Assembly: GCA_902728285.1 (NCBI GenBank) | Contig: CACVBU010001361.1 | Location: 62,001 to 126,000, forward strand | Source: Clytia hemisphaerica | Lineage: Eukaryota > Cnidaria > Hydrozoa > Leptothecata > Clytiidae | Direction: 5' to 3' | DNA length: 64,000 bases | Part shown: positions 1 to 9,304 of the stretch, in pieces | How positions within the stretch are numbered: the first letter of the stretch is position 1 | Layout of the letters: every line of letters starts with the position of its first letter | The notes under the pieces: generated by a model | What the model was told of the DNA's origin: nothing | Seen by the model: the letters and a program-made list of their open reading frames with translations, nothing else | The model's database searches: none | Program-made: the position numbers and the translations under genes

Positions 1-408
1 CACTTTTACAATCTTTCACACTTTTACAACTTTCCTAACCAAAAATTTGTAATTGTTTGTAAAAATGGGGGATTTTCCATGGTTGCAACATGGTAGCACG
101 AAATAGAAAATATTTCCATAATTTTTTTCAAGTAAAGGTGACCTTGGAAAATCGTAATTTATGGTCGCTATAATTTATTCTTTCATGAAATCGAAAGTGG
201 AAGTTCTTTATTCAATTGCTATTTGAGGATGATACGCATAATTTTCGGCCGAGTCTGGAATAATTATGACATCATAGATCCCATTTTCCCACCAAATTAC
301 CAAAACTTTGCAAATCCAAATGATTACTGTTGTTTAATTTTTTTTTTTTTTAATTTATAGAAGTGTATTTCTCAGGTCTATTGACCTCTATGAAACAATC
401 TTACATCT

Positions 409-3211
409 TTACAATTTATAGATCTTATCTTTCCATTCGTTTGTCAATTCTAGTTTGAATTTCCCTACGGACGGTGCATTTACAACATTGGTTGCCAAAC
501 TGTTCCAAGTATCAATGCTCCTATAGTAAAGTGAATTCGTTTGGTATCCTCTAATGCCGTCTTCAGCGAAATTCCTCTTTAATTCGAGATTGTGCTTACG
601 TTGAGGTCGATTTCGAAGAACGAGTTTCTGACATAGGGAAGATTTATCATAGACATTAAGATGTTTATATACTTCCACCATGTCCCCGATTTAACGCCGG
701 ATCTTGAGGCTGGGTAGGTTCATGACTTGTAAACGTTCTTCATATGAATGGTTTCTATAACCACCGACAAGTCTTGTGGCCCTACGTTGGACACTTTCAA
801 TTGCATCAGAGTGTTTGATCAGTCGTGGAGACCAAACAGCTTGCGCGTACTCAAGGTGAGGTCTCACAAATGCAATGAAAAGTGTGCGGAGCATCTCGGG
901 AGAAAGGAAGTCGAAGCTTCTGTTAATCAATCCAACGATCGAGTTAGCCTTCTTGATCTTGGTGTAGATGTGTTCTTCGAAATTCAATTCACTATCAATA
1001 ATCACTCCAAGATCCTTCTCTTGATCAACATGTTCTAGGACAGAGCCAGCGATCTCGTAAGGATGTGCATGTTGAATGTTCCAGAATTTCCCTAGTGTCA
1101 ACACGTGGCACTTGTCAGGATGGAATTTCAACAACCAGTCACCAGACCACTTTTCCATTGCCTCGATATCGTGCTGAAGTCTAATTGCATCTTCAGCGTT
1201 ATTTATTTCTTCAACAAGCTTTGTGTCATCGGCAAAGAGAAACATTTCTGAGTTGGTAACTTCAGCTAGATCATTGATGTAAATAACGAAAAGGAGTGGA
1301 CCTAAGACACTTCCTTGTGGTACACCACTTTGCACCTGGCATTTCTTAGATAACTTTCCATTGACCTTCACATATTGGTAACGATCGGACAAAAATGCTT
1401 TCATCCAACCAAGTACCCTTCCTCTGATACCATACGCTTCGAGTTTTCTTAGTAATCTGCGATGTGGAACGGTGTCAAATGCCTTTGCGAAGTCGAAATA
1501 GATTACGTCAACAACCTTATCATTGGATATCGAGTCTGCACATTTGTCTAAGTAGTGAAGTAGTTGTGTCACTGTCGATCGCTTACCCATGAACCCATGT
1601 TGTTTGGTTGATAGCAATTTCTCATTCGTGAGGTGTTCCATTATTTGTTTCTTTAGGATTCTTTCCATTACTCTACACGCAACTGATGTTAAACTAACGG
1701 GCCTGTAATTTTCTGCAAGGTTCTTTTTTCCTTTCTTGTAGATCGGGGACACATGTGCAGTCTTCCAATCATCAGGTAGTTTACTTTCTACGAAGGACTT
1801 GGCCATGATAGTATGTAAAGGACCGGCTATGTAAAAGGCCAGCTTTTTCAGCATGACTGGGTGAATCTCATCAGGTCCTAGCGATTTATTAGGATTCAAA
1901 TCTTTCAGTTCCTTTTTGATCATGTCGATTGTTAGATCGAATGCTACATCTGTATCTGTTCGTGATGGAAACTCAGGTAGGTTCATTCGTAAAAACACTG
2001 CAAAACTGATCCTGTAGGATGTCAGCTTTATCCTCATCAGTAAAACGAAGTGATGATTTATCATTTGGATCAAGGAGAAGAGGGGAAATTCCCGTTTTGG
2101 TCTTCATTGAGTTCCGGATATGCTTCCAAAACTTCTTAGGGCTTCTTTTTGCTTGACCACAAATTCGTTCTTCTAGTCTTCTTCTTTCTCGTCTGATCTT
2201 TCCTGTAACCTTGTTTCTCGCAGTAGCGTAAATAGCTCTATTTCTCTGTTCCGAAGTTGTACCTATTGATCTTATCCATTTGCGATGAAGGCGACGTTTT
2301 TCTTTTAAGCTTTGTTGAATATCTTGATCGATTGCAAAACTTCCCTTTTTTCCGTAGGCATGTTTCCCCTTCGTACGAGGAACGTACCGATTCCTAAGCT
2401 CGAATAATTTATCTCGCAACATCTTCCAGCAATCATTTACGTTTGCATTTCCTGCTTTTTGATGGAAACCTGTAACCCAGTCAGAGTTCTCAAGATGTCC
2501 TTTCATTGCTTCAAAATCTGCCTTATTGTAGTTATAGTTTTCAATAATGCATTCTGTTTCAAGGTAACATTCGAACGTAAATGATAGAACACTGTGATCA
2601 CTTTTATGAAGTGGTGAAAGATAGGTTATGTTGCTAACCTGGCTTTCTTCATTTGTCAGAATCAGGTCAATAAGTGATGGCGTATCGGTACCTCTAGCTC
2701 TTGTTGGTTCATCGACGTGTTGGTAAAAGAAGGAGTCTCTTAAAGCTTCGAGAAATTGTTCGTCTTCCTTCGTGTCATCGTGAGGAGTTGACCAGTTTTC
2801 CCAATTGATATCTTTATAGTTGAAGTCTCCGACGATACACTTATGACTGTATTTCTTATTCATTGCTATTTCCTTCAGAAGAAGATTAAGTGCTGTATTG
2901 TTTTTTGCTGATGTTGGCGTGTTGGTTGGACTTCGATACATACATCCAAAAAGCAAAGAATCCGCTCCTTTGAGTTTGATTTCCAGCAAGCATACCTCCT
3001 GAAATTCACTATTGGGTGTCACTTCGACTACATTTTTGATCGATTTATGTGTCAAAACGATGATTCCACGTCCAACATTATTTAAGGCATTTGTTTCGTA
3101 GGGTTCGGAGTAGCCTTCAATGTGGTAGTCTTGTATGAGACGTTCTTTTTTCGAATGTTTCGGTTTTACTTCACAAATTGCAATGATATCGGGTTGTTCT
3201 TTTGAAATCAC
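409..3211 (-). pseudogene. LINE ORF2: endonuclease-reverse transcriptase, frameshifted
   Basis: Three overlapping frames make up one former ORF2. Segment 3211-1973 is an AP-type endonuclease: it shows AICEVK near the start, GDFN in the middle and the SDH box. Segment 2073-691 is reverse transcriptase, with NYRPVSL, QHGFMGKRST, DFAKAFDTVPH, GVPQGSVLGPLLF and the catalytic FADD. Segment 681-409 is the C-terminal tail (GDMVEVYKHL through NSFK-like residues). Frames change in the 100-base overlap at 1973-2073 and at about 690, each fitting a single small indel. Catalytic motifs are otherwise preserved, so the decay is moderate. In life such a protein nicks the target and reverse-transcribes its own mRNA. 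Confidence 0.88.
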
Positions 3212-3336
3212 TTCATTTAGTTCTTTTCTCTTTATTTTAGTTAGTTGGTCTGCATTAGTATATAGTATGTTAAGGTTTTTTCGTTTGTTAGTTTGTTCGT
3301 CTTTCTTCTTTGTTACGTCTTTTTTTTGTGTTTGGT

Positions 3337-5055
3337 TTATTGCCGATCTTTGGCGTTTATCTTCTTTACACCGAATCCGTTTTTTGCAAAACCCCGCACT
3401 CTCCAGACTCCATCTTTTTCGGTTTGATTTCGTGCCTTAGCATCTTCTGCCGCCTCTTTGTACTTTTTTCTTTGAGCTGGAATTAGATCTTCGCAAATGC
3501 TCATCCCCTTATAGGCATCAATTCCTTTTAGCGCTGGGAGATTTCCAAAAACATTCATTTTCTCTTCCTCACTGTTCAGAGTAACAATGAGGGGACGCTT
3601 TTTCCCGTCTACTGATTTGCCAATTCTTGAGATATACTTGATGTTAATTTTGACGTGGAGCTTTTCGATGAGTGTTTTCACCCATGCTTCATCTTTTTTG
3701 GTAGCATCCTCTGTCGTTGGATCCTCAACACCATGGATGATGATGTTCTTTGATCTTCTGATCTTATCCCTTTCTTCTACTGCCTCCTCCTCGTGGACCT
3801 CTTTAACGGCGGTCTTGATATTGTCATTAGGCACTTGGACCAACGATGTAAAAATAATAGATAACCAACTACCTCTAGAAGGCACTTCTCCCAAGAGAAC
3901 AACCATTGTTTTCCTATTGAAATGAGCACTCCTTTAAATAGCTCTGTGTGCAGTGCGTGTTATGCTTTTAGCTAGATTTTGACACACTTTTTGACATCCA
4001 CTGAATTGATAGAAAATTTGAATTGTTATTTACTACAAATTTTGGAATTTTTTTCAAAAGATAAAGGTACCAATCTTTAGACAAATTGACTACGGATCGG
4101 CCTGATACCACTTAATCTTCATCTGGATAAATAAACGCTCATAAAATGATGTTATCTGAAAAATATATGTGTGATTTGAAGTGCGATATCTCACGAATGA
4201 AAAGTGCATGAAGGTTGCCTGATACAAAATAAACAGATGAATGTTTATAGAACAATAATATCTAATTAAAAAATTCCTTCTGTGAGGCTGCCTATAGGAA
4301 AATACACTTTTTCTAACCCAAATTTTGGAAAAATATACATCACGTGATCGATTCTGTCCAATAGAAGGTTGCAAATGAAGCAAGTTTTTATTTAATTGCA
4401 CTTTTTACGATGCAAAATGTCATTAATATTTTTACAACCATAACACGGATGTTTTTTGAGAATCAAGGCAAGTTGGTTATCTATTATTTTTACATCGTTG
4501 CTTGGTCATTGGCAGAAGTGGCTGTAGCATACGATTTTTTACATTCCTCTTTCAATGATGTTAAGATTTCCGTTCGGAAGGTTTCTAGTTTCTTTTCCAG
4601 TTTACTCTCTACATATTCGACAGTATGAAACGCCGGGTCATTAGACAATTTCTTCTCTAGATTAGTGAGCTCTTTTTTTTGAGATTCAATAATCTCGAGA
4701 AGGTGTTGTTCATTAGACTTCAATTTCTTAATTGTCTTTTCGTTTTCTTTAATCGTCTCATTTAATTTTGCAAGCTCGGCGGCCGTTCGCAGGGATGGTG
4801 AGGTCCAGGTTGAGGGGAGAGGACCAAAAGATCTTTATTTACTTTCACACAATTTTGACACACGTATTTGCATGCGTTCGCAGTTCTTCTCCCGTCTTTA
4901 CAGACTGCAATCATGTAGGGTGGTAGCCTTGTACAAATGTAGTGCACTAGTCGATTACACTTCGAGCAGGTTAAACTTTCTTCGTTTTGGTCGTCAGCAC
5001 AGGATGAAGGACTGCAAAGCAGATTTGGAGTATTTCTATTCCTCGTGGACGTCAT
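3337..5055 (-). pseudogene. LINE ORF1: PHD finger, coiled coil, RRM-like domain; interrupted
   Basis: Former ORF1 in three pieces. At 5055-4762 lies a PHD-like zinc finger whose Cys and His spacing is clear (TCSKCNRLVHYIC, later YVCQNC). A frameshift near 4800 leads into a Glu/Lys-rich coiled coil, visible down to 4501. A DNA element then interrupts it (3841-4500). The third piece, 3840-3337, has the KRSKNIIIHG-type start of an L1-ORF1/RRM-like domain and a basic tail. Joining the two sides of the insertion with one copy of the duplicated target keeps the frame, so the insertion entered a then-open frame. Such ORF1 proteins bind the retrotransposon RNA. Confidence 0.75.
3841..4500. mobile_element. 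Non-autonomous DNA element inside LINE ORF1 (7-bp target duplication)
   Basis: The first and last about 30 bases are inverted copies of each other, starting CAACGATGTAAAAATAATAG at 3841 and ending with its complement at 4500. Flanks CTTGGAC (3834-3840) and CTTGGTC (4501-4507) form a 7-bp target duplication with one mismatch. Removing the element and one flank copy restores the ORF1 reading frame, which proves the boundaries. No transposase is encoded in the 660 bases. The superfamily is not assigned; 7-8-bp duplications are known for P and hAT elements. Confidence 0.85.
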
Positions 5056-5249
5056 GATGGATGGTTATGGTGATGTTTAAGTTGAATTGGTTGATGTTTT
5101 TGATGAATTTGAGTGGGTCTAGTAGCGATTTTTCATGATTTTTCAGAAAAACTCAGATTTTGTTGAATTTGACTGTCGCTATCAGATGTGACCTTGTTGG
5201 TTAGGAAAGTTTTGAAAAGTCCTATTTTCACATCTTCACAACTTTCAAG

Positions 5250-6560
5250 GAACCTCTTTTGAGGGGGGAAAAATAGTAAGATATTTCACAACTTTTATGG
5301 CTTTTACAACTTTTTTAGACCAAACCTTTGAGTTTTTGATGGGAAAAGTGGGAGAATTAGCAAATTTATGTACCAAAACTTTCTCCTGTATATTAAGCAG
5401 TTATTGGACAAAGTCGAACCCAATATGCAAAACTATTAGGCGTGCGAGAAAAGATATTGGACGAGGCTTCGCCGAAATGTAAATCATTGGATAGAATCAG
5501 GATAAATTAGTATAAAACATATAATGAAATAGCTGGGAGACCCGTCTACTCTGTTCGTGTGGTTTCGAAGTATAGCATTTAGTTAAAACGAATAATAATG
5601 TAGAAATCTTGATAGAAATAACAGTAGCCGGGTATTTTTGTAGATGCCAAATCTGTCCGCAGAATTCTATTGGTTGTTAAACAATTGTTGAAACCACGTG
5701 ATATTATTGTTTTGATTGGAAGTGCGCGAATCTGATTGGCTAACCTTATCAACGGCTTTTTTGGCACGAAATTCAAACCAAGTGTAAACAAATTCAAACT
5801 AGGTCATAACATAGAGGTATAAAGAAAACAGGAGTTGAATGTGTCGGTAATTGGTCGTTAAAGTCTTTTGATTTCTTTTATAAAATGTATCAAAAGAAAT
5901 TCTAAGCTCGCCCGATGAAATAAGACTTTTTAGTAGAACTCAAGTTTGCTCTGAACATTCTAATAATCAGTATTGAAGATTCTAGCCTTTTAATATACGA
6001 AAATTAGATAAAACTTCGTCCACGAAACAAATTTATGTTCCATTTCGCTATCCGTTCAATTTTGTTTTGAAAAGATATTTTCTCAAGCCAGAAAATGAAA
6101 AGTTCTTTATAAGCACACACGATTTCAGACTCAATTTGTAGACATAAAGTCGCTGGAGAATTTTGGAGGAAAGTATCAAGCAATAGAGTTCACCTGAAAG
6201 AAAACATTGATCGAAAAATCTTATCATTTGATGAAGGATTGCCAAGTTTACAGGCCTTTTTTTAGTCCAAATATTTTCTTACACTGATGTCAGAAACAAT
6301 GAATCTCGTCTCATCTAATTTCTAAAGCTTAAATGAGCCAATAAGATTTAACCTATGGATAAAAGAGCTCATTAAAAATGCACGATATATGAGATTATGA
6401 GCATGCATACATCGTAACTTTTTTAATCGTAGGGCGAGCTTGGTTACAATAGCATACTTCTCCTGTCTTTCTTTATACCTCCATGGTCATAAATACCATA
6501 CTCTCAATGAGTAGCTTCTGATGGGATTTTTGCTTATGTGTTGTAAGTTTGAATAGTGGA
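5250..6560. other. No gene recognised
   Basis: AT-rich sequence between the first LINE and the minisatellite. Only short chance open frames (60-72 codons) are present and none shows family motifs. By inference this is intron of the atypical PKC gene, whose last exons lie downstream. Confidence 0.5.
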
Positions 6561-6570
6561 TTTTTAACAT

Positions 6571-6987
6571 ACGAGTTGCGAGTTGGTCCTACGAGTTGCG
6601 AGTTGCTATCAAATATGCGAGTTGCGAGTTACGAGTTGCTATTTCAACCAAATAAAAGTGCGAGTTGCGAGTTGAAAATTTCACGTTAAGACATCAAAAT
6701 CGCGAGTTGCAGATTAAAATCGCGAGTTGCAAATTTAAATCGCGAGTTGAAAAATCAAAAGTGCGAGTTGCAAATTAAAATCGCGAGTTGAAAAATCAAA
6801 AGTGCGAGTTGCAAATTAAAATCGCGAGTTGAAAAATTAAAAATGCGAGTTGCAAATTAAAATCGCGAGTTGAAAAATTAAAAATGCGAGTTGCAAATTA
6901 AAATCGCGAGTTGCAAATTAAAAATGCGAGTTGCAAATTAAAATCGCGAGTTGCAAATTAAAATCGCGAGTTGAAAAATCAAAAGTG
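6571..6987. repeat. Minisatellite with CGAGTTGCAAATTAAAAT unit
   Basis: Tandem array of about twenty units of 17-20 bases. The common forms are CGCGAGTTGCAAATTAAAAT and CGCGAGTTGAAAAATCAAAA, which alternate in places so that a roughly 38-base higher-order unit appears in the middle. The 5' edge (6571-6680) is more diverged, with CGAGTTGCGAGTTG doublets. Confidence 0.92.
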
Positions 6988-7060
6988 AATAGAATAGTGA
7001 ATAGAGAGTGTGGATCTCCAGACTAATAATGAAATTGCGTTAATTACAGAACACGGATTT

Positions 7061-7876
7061 TTATTCTTCAATACGATAGCAATACAAAGAGGTATAAGTA
7101 TGAACTTGAAAGTTGGTCATTCCAACGAACGATCCTCTTGGTGAAGGTGCAAAGCCATGGAAAGGAATTCCATGTTGCTTACAAATTGCCATGCATTCAC
7201 AAATGAGATTTTTTCCTAAATTTTTATTTCGATGATTTGGTAAAACCATCAAAGCATTACAGCTTCCCACATCGTCTACGAAAACCCATCCGCAAAGTTC
7301 TCCAGTGTTCTTGTCAAAAGCTCCACAATTCAACTCCAACTGGATCGATAATTCGAAAACATTTCTCATCCGGTTACCATCGTAGTACTGAAGTATATTA
7401 TCGTGTAAATCGGAAATCGTCAACGCCTGAAAGTCGTACTCTTTCTTCAAGCTTGAAATCCTTAATTCCTCGATAGTATTGTTTGGGATGCTAAATAAAT
7501 GCTTCTTTGCACTTTGTAATGAAAATTGGTCGATTAGCGGTTCTAAGCTCAGCGCCAAAGCCTGATCACTCATTTTATCTTCGGAGCACCAAATCAAAAA
7601 CTTATACCGGCTTCTTCTCGGCGTGTTGAACAATGGTTCGTTATTCTCCAGCTCTGTTAAGCAATCTCTACAACTCGGCATTTTTAATACAATAATTTTC
7701 ATCTCGCTGTTCGTGGCAACATCCAAGGAAAAGTTTGCGAAAATTCGGACTCGATCTTTCATGCATGGGTGTCTCAAAGCACCAAGAAAGGGCATCAAGG
7801 AAGGCTCTGTTTGAATCTTTTCTTCCATAAATTTGATGATTTGATGATTTTTGTGGCTAATCTCACTGATTTCCAT
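7061..7876 (-). CDS. GNAT-fold acyltransferase, glycine N-acyltransferase-like
   Basis: Intact single-exon frame of 271 residues ending at a stop at 7061. The C-terminal third looks like the GNAT/FR47 fold of the glycine N-acyltransferase (GLYAT/GLYATL) group. Residues about 183-200 (NCGAFDKNTGELCGWVFVDD) match the strand pair before the acetyl-CoA loop. Residues 211-224 (VLPNHRNKNLGKNL) fit the R-x-x-x-x-G-K acetyl-CoA pyrophosphate loop. The N-terminal two thirds correspond to the less conserved GLYAT N-domain. The family moves an acyl group from acyl-CoA to an amine such as glycine; substrate here is unknown. It seems to lie in an intron of the aPKC gene on the opposite strand. No targeting signal is evident. 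Confidence 0.72.
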   Translation of the reverse strand: MEISEISHKNHQIIKFMEEKIQTEPSLMPFLGALRHPCMKDRVRIFANFSLDVATNSEMKIIVLKMPSCRDCLTELENNEPLFNTPRRSRYKFLIWCSEDKMSDQALALSLEPLIDQFSLQSAKKHLFSIPNNTIEELRISSLKKEYDFQALTISDLHDNILQYYDGNRMRNVFELSIQLELNCGAFDKNTGELCGWVFVDDVGSCNALMVLPNHRNKNLGKNLICECMAICKQHGIPFHGFAPSPRGSFVGMTNFQVHTYTSLYCYRIEE

Positions 7877-8471
7877 AATTGACTGAATATTTTACGCTTC
7901 AATTTTGGATGCAACACTCATCATAATCCTTATAAACAACGCAGTGGATGCCAAATTGATTTATTTTCTAATTCGTACCTCAAACGAAAATAACATATTT
8001 TATTTCAACACCAATCGTATATTTTATAAAAACATCCTATAAACTTTTTACAAATAGATAAGTATAACAATGATCTAGTGATAAGATGTAAAGAACACTG
8101 TGAAAGTATGCCTAGTTACACATAAACGGTTCAGTAGCTAGTGTGAAGTTTCTAAAAAATTCTCTGTTTTTAAAAAAATTTTGAATTTCCCAAAGGAATT
8201 AGTAAGGTTTAAAACGTTCACAGAAGCTGTTCCTTAGAGACAAGTTGTAGTTAAAGATAATTGGAGGTTGAAAACGTAGAATTCCCTTGAGATCTCGTCA
8301 TAGCCATATTCTCTTGAGTATTGAAATAAATTTTTATCTCATAGTTCTTTCATGAACACAGTACCACAACGAGAAAAAGACTGACTCAAAAACTAGTTTT
8401 CATAATAAGTTTTTATAGTAAGTTTTTATAATAAGGATTCGTTTCATTGAGTTACAACTGTTATGAGAATA
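7877..8471. other. No gene recognised
   Basis: AT-rich stretch upstream of the GNAT gene start. It should hold that gene's promoter, but I see no specific element. GTTTTTATAATAAG-type direct repeats occur near 8402-8435. Confidence 0.4.
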
Positions 8472-8981
8472 GGCCTTTTCGCCGTTGATGTCATTTTATA
8501 TGCAAACAGTCATTTTTCATACAAACCATAGATTGCGGAAACAGACTTGCATAGTTTTGTATATAAATGAGGTCATTTTCAAAAAGGTTTATCTTTTTTA
8601 TCAATCTATGGTTTGTATGAAAAATGGCTGATTGCATACTTTAAGGGCAGAAACTTTCGCGGGCAGAAACTTTCGCGTTTTTCGCGATTTTGATCCTTTT
8701 TCGCGAAAGTTTCTGCCAGGTAAGAAATTAAACCTGAAAAACGTTTTTTTCGCGAAAAATAAACTTTCTTACTCAGTTTTGCACTGTTTGCTAAATTTTT
8801 GCGTGTTTTATGAGTTTTTGTTACCAAAAAAGGTAAATTTTATATGAATTCGCGAAAGTTTTATCTGTGAAATTTCGGCTAAAACCATAATTCGCGAAAC
8901 TTAAATTCGCTAAATTTCACGACTTTTTGACTTCGCGAAACTTTCTGCCTGCGAAACTTTCTGCCCTTGCGAAAAAGCCTC
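8472..8981. mobile_element. Composite inverted-repeat element (MITE) with TA target
   Basis: Outer ends GGCCTTTTCGC (8472) and GCGAAAAAGCCTC (8981) are imperfect inverted repeats flanked by TA. Inside, AAGGGCAGAAACTTTCGC (about 8643) faces its complement at about 8931-8968. A second hairpin, 8500-8535 against 8602-8637 (core TTTTTCATACAAACCATAG), lies near the left end and may be a separate insertion. No protein is encoded. Confidence 0.65.
8500..8637. repeat. 36-bp-arm hairpin
   Basis: Bases 8500-8535 and 8602-8637 are near-perfect reverse complements separated by 66 bases. The structure resembles a small fold-back element nested in the larger 8472-8981 element. Confidence 0.8.
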
Positions 8982-9304
8982 TATTGAGTTTGTTATTACT
9001 TTTAATGAATTTTAACACGCTATAACTAATTATCGGTAATTGAACATTTAGGGTTTCTAGGCAATTAAATCTAATTTTTCAAGGTGCACGCTTTTTTTAT
9101 AAGAATTATATAAAACGAAGCCTCGACATCCTTAATTTTTTCAATTTGTTTCAAAATTTTAAATTTTTTCATATTGACCAATGAATTTTCTCTTATTATT
9201 TCTTGTTCTTAGAAAATTTTTGAAATTCTGCAAATTTGAGCCTTTTGATTCTTATGAAAAGAATTCTTGTATTACAATATCTTACATCCTTTTGTTTTCT
9301 ACAG

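Larger units (their letters stand above)
338..5060 (-). mobile_element. Decayed non-LTR retrotransposon (CR1/jockey group), LINE-1 of window
   Basis: A nearly full-length LINE on the minus strand. Its order is PHD-finger/coiled-coil/RRM-like ORF1, then endonuclease-reverse transcriptase ORF2, then an A-tail, seen as the T-run at about 338-351. The coding parts are broken by at least three frameshifts (near 690, near 2000 and near 4800) and by a 660-bp insertion (3841-4500), so the copy is dead. The 5' end is not exact; similarity ends somewhere between the ORF1 start at 5055 and about 5240. A reverse-complementary pair near the ends (about 22-45 and 5196-5220, core TTTCCTAACCAA) may belong to an older element that carried the LINE. 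Clade placement is from general motif style only. Confidence 0.85.

Noticed and set aside
6571..6987. CRISPR array
   Set aside because: Units are head-to-tail without unique spacers, and the genome is eukaryotic.
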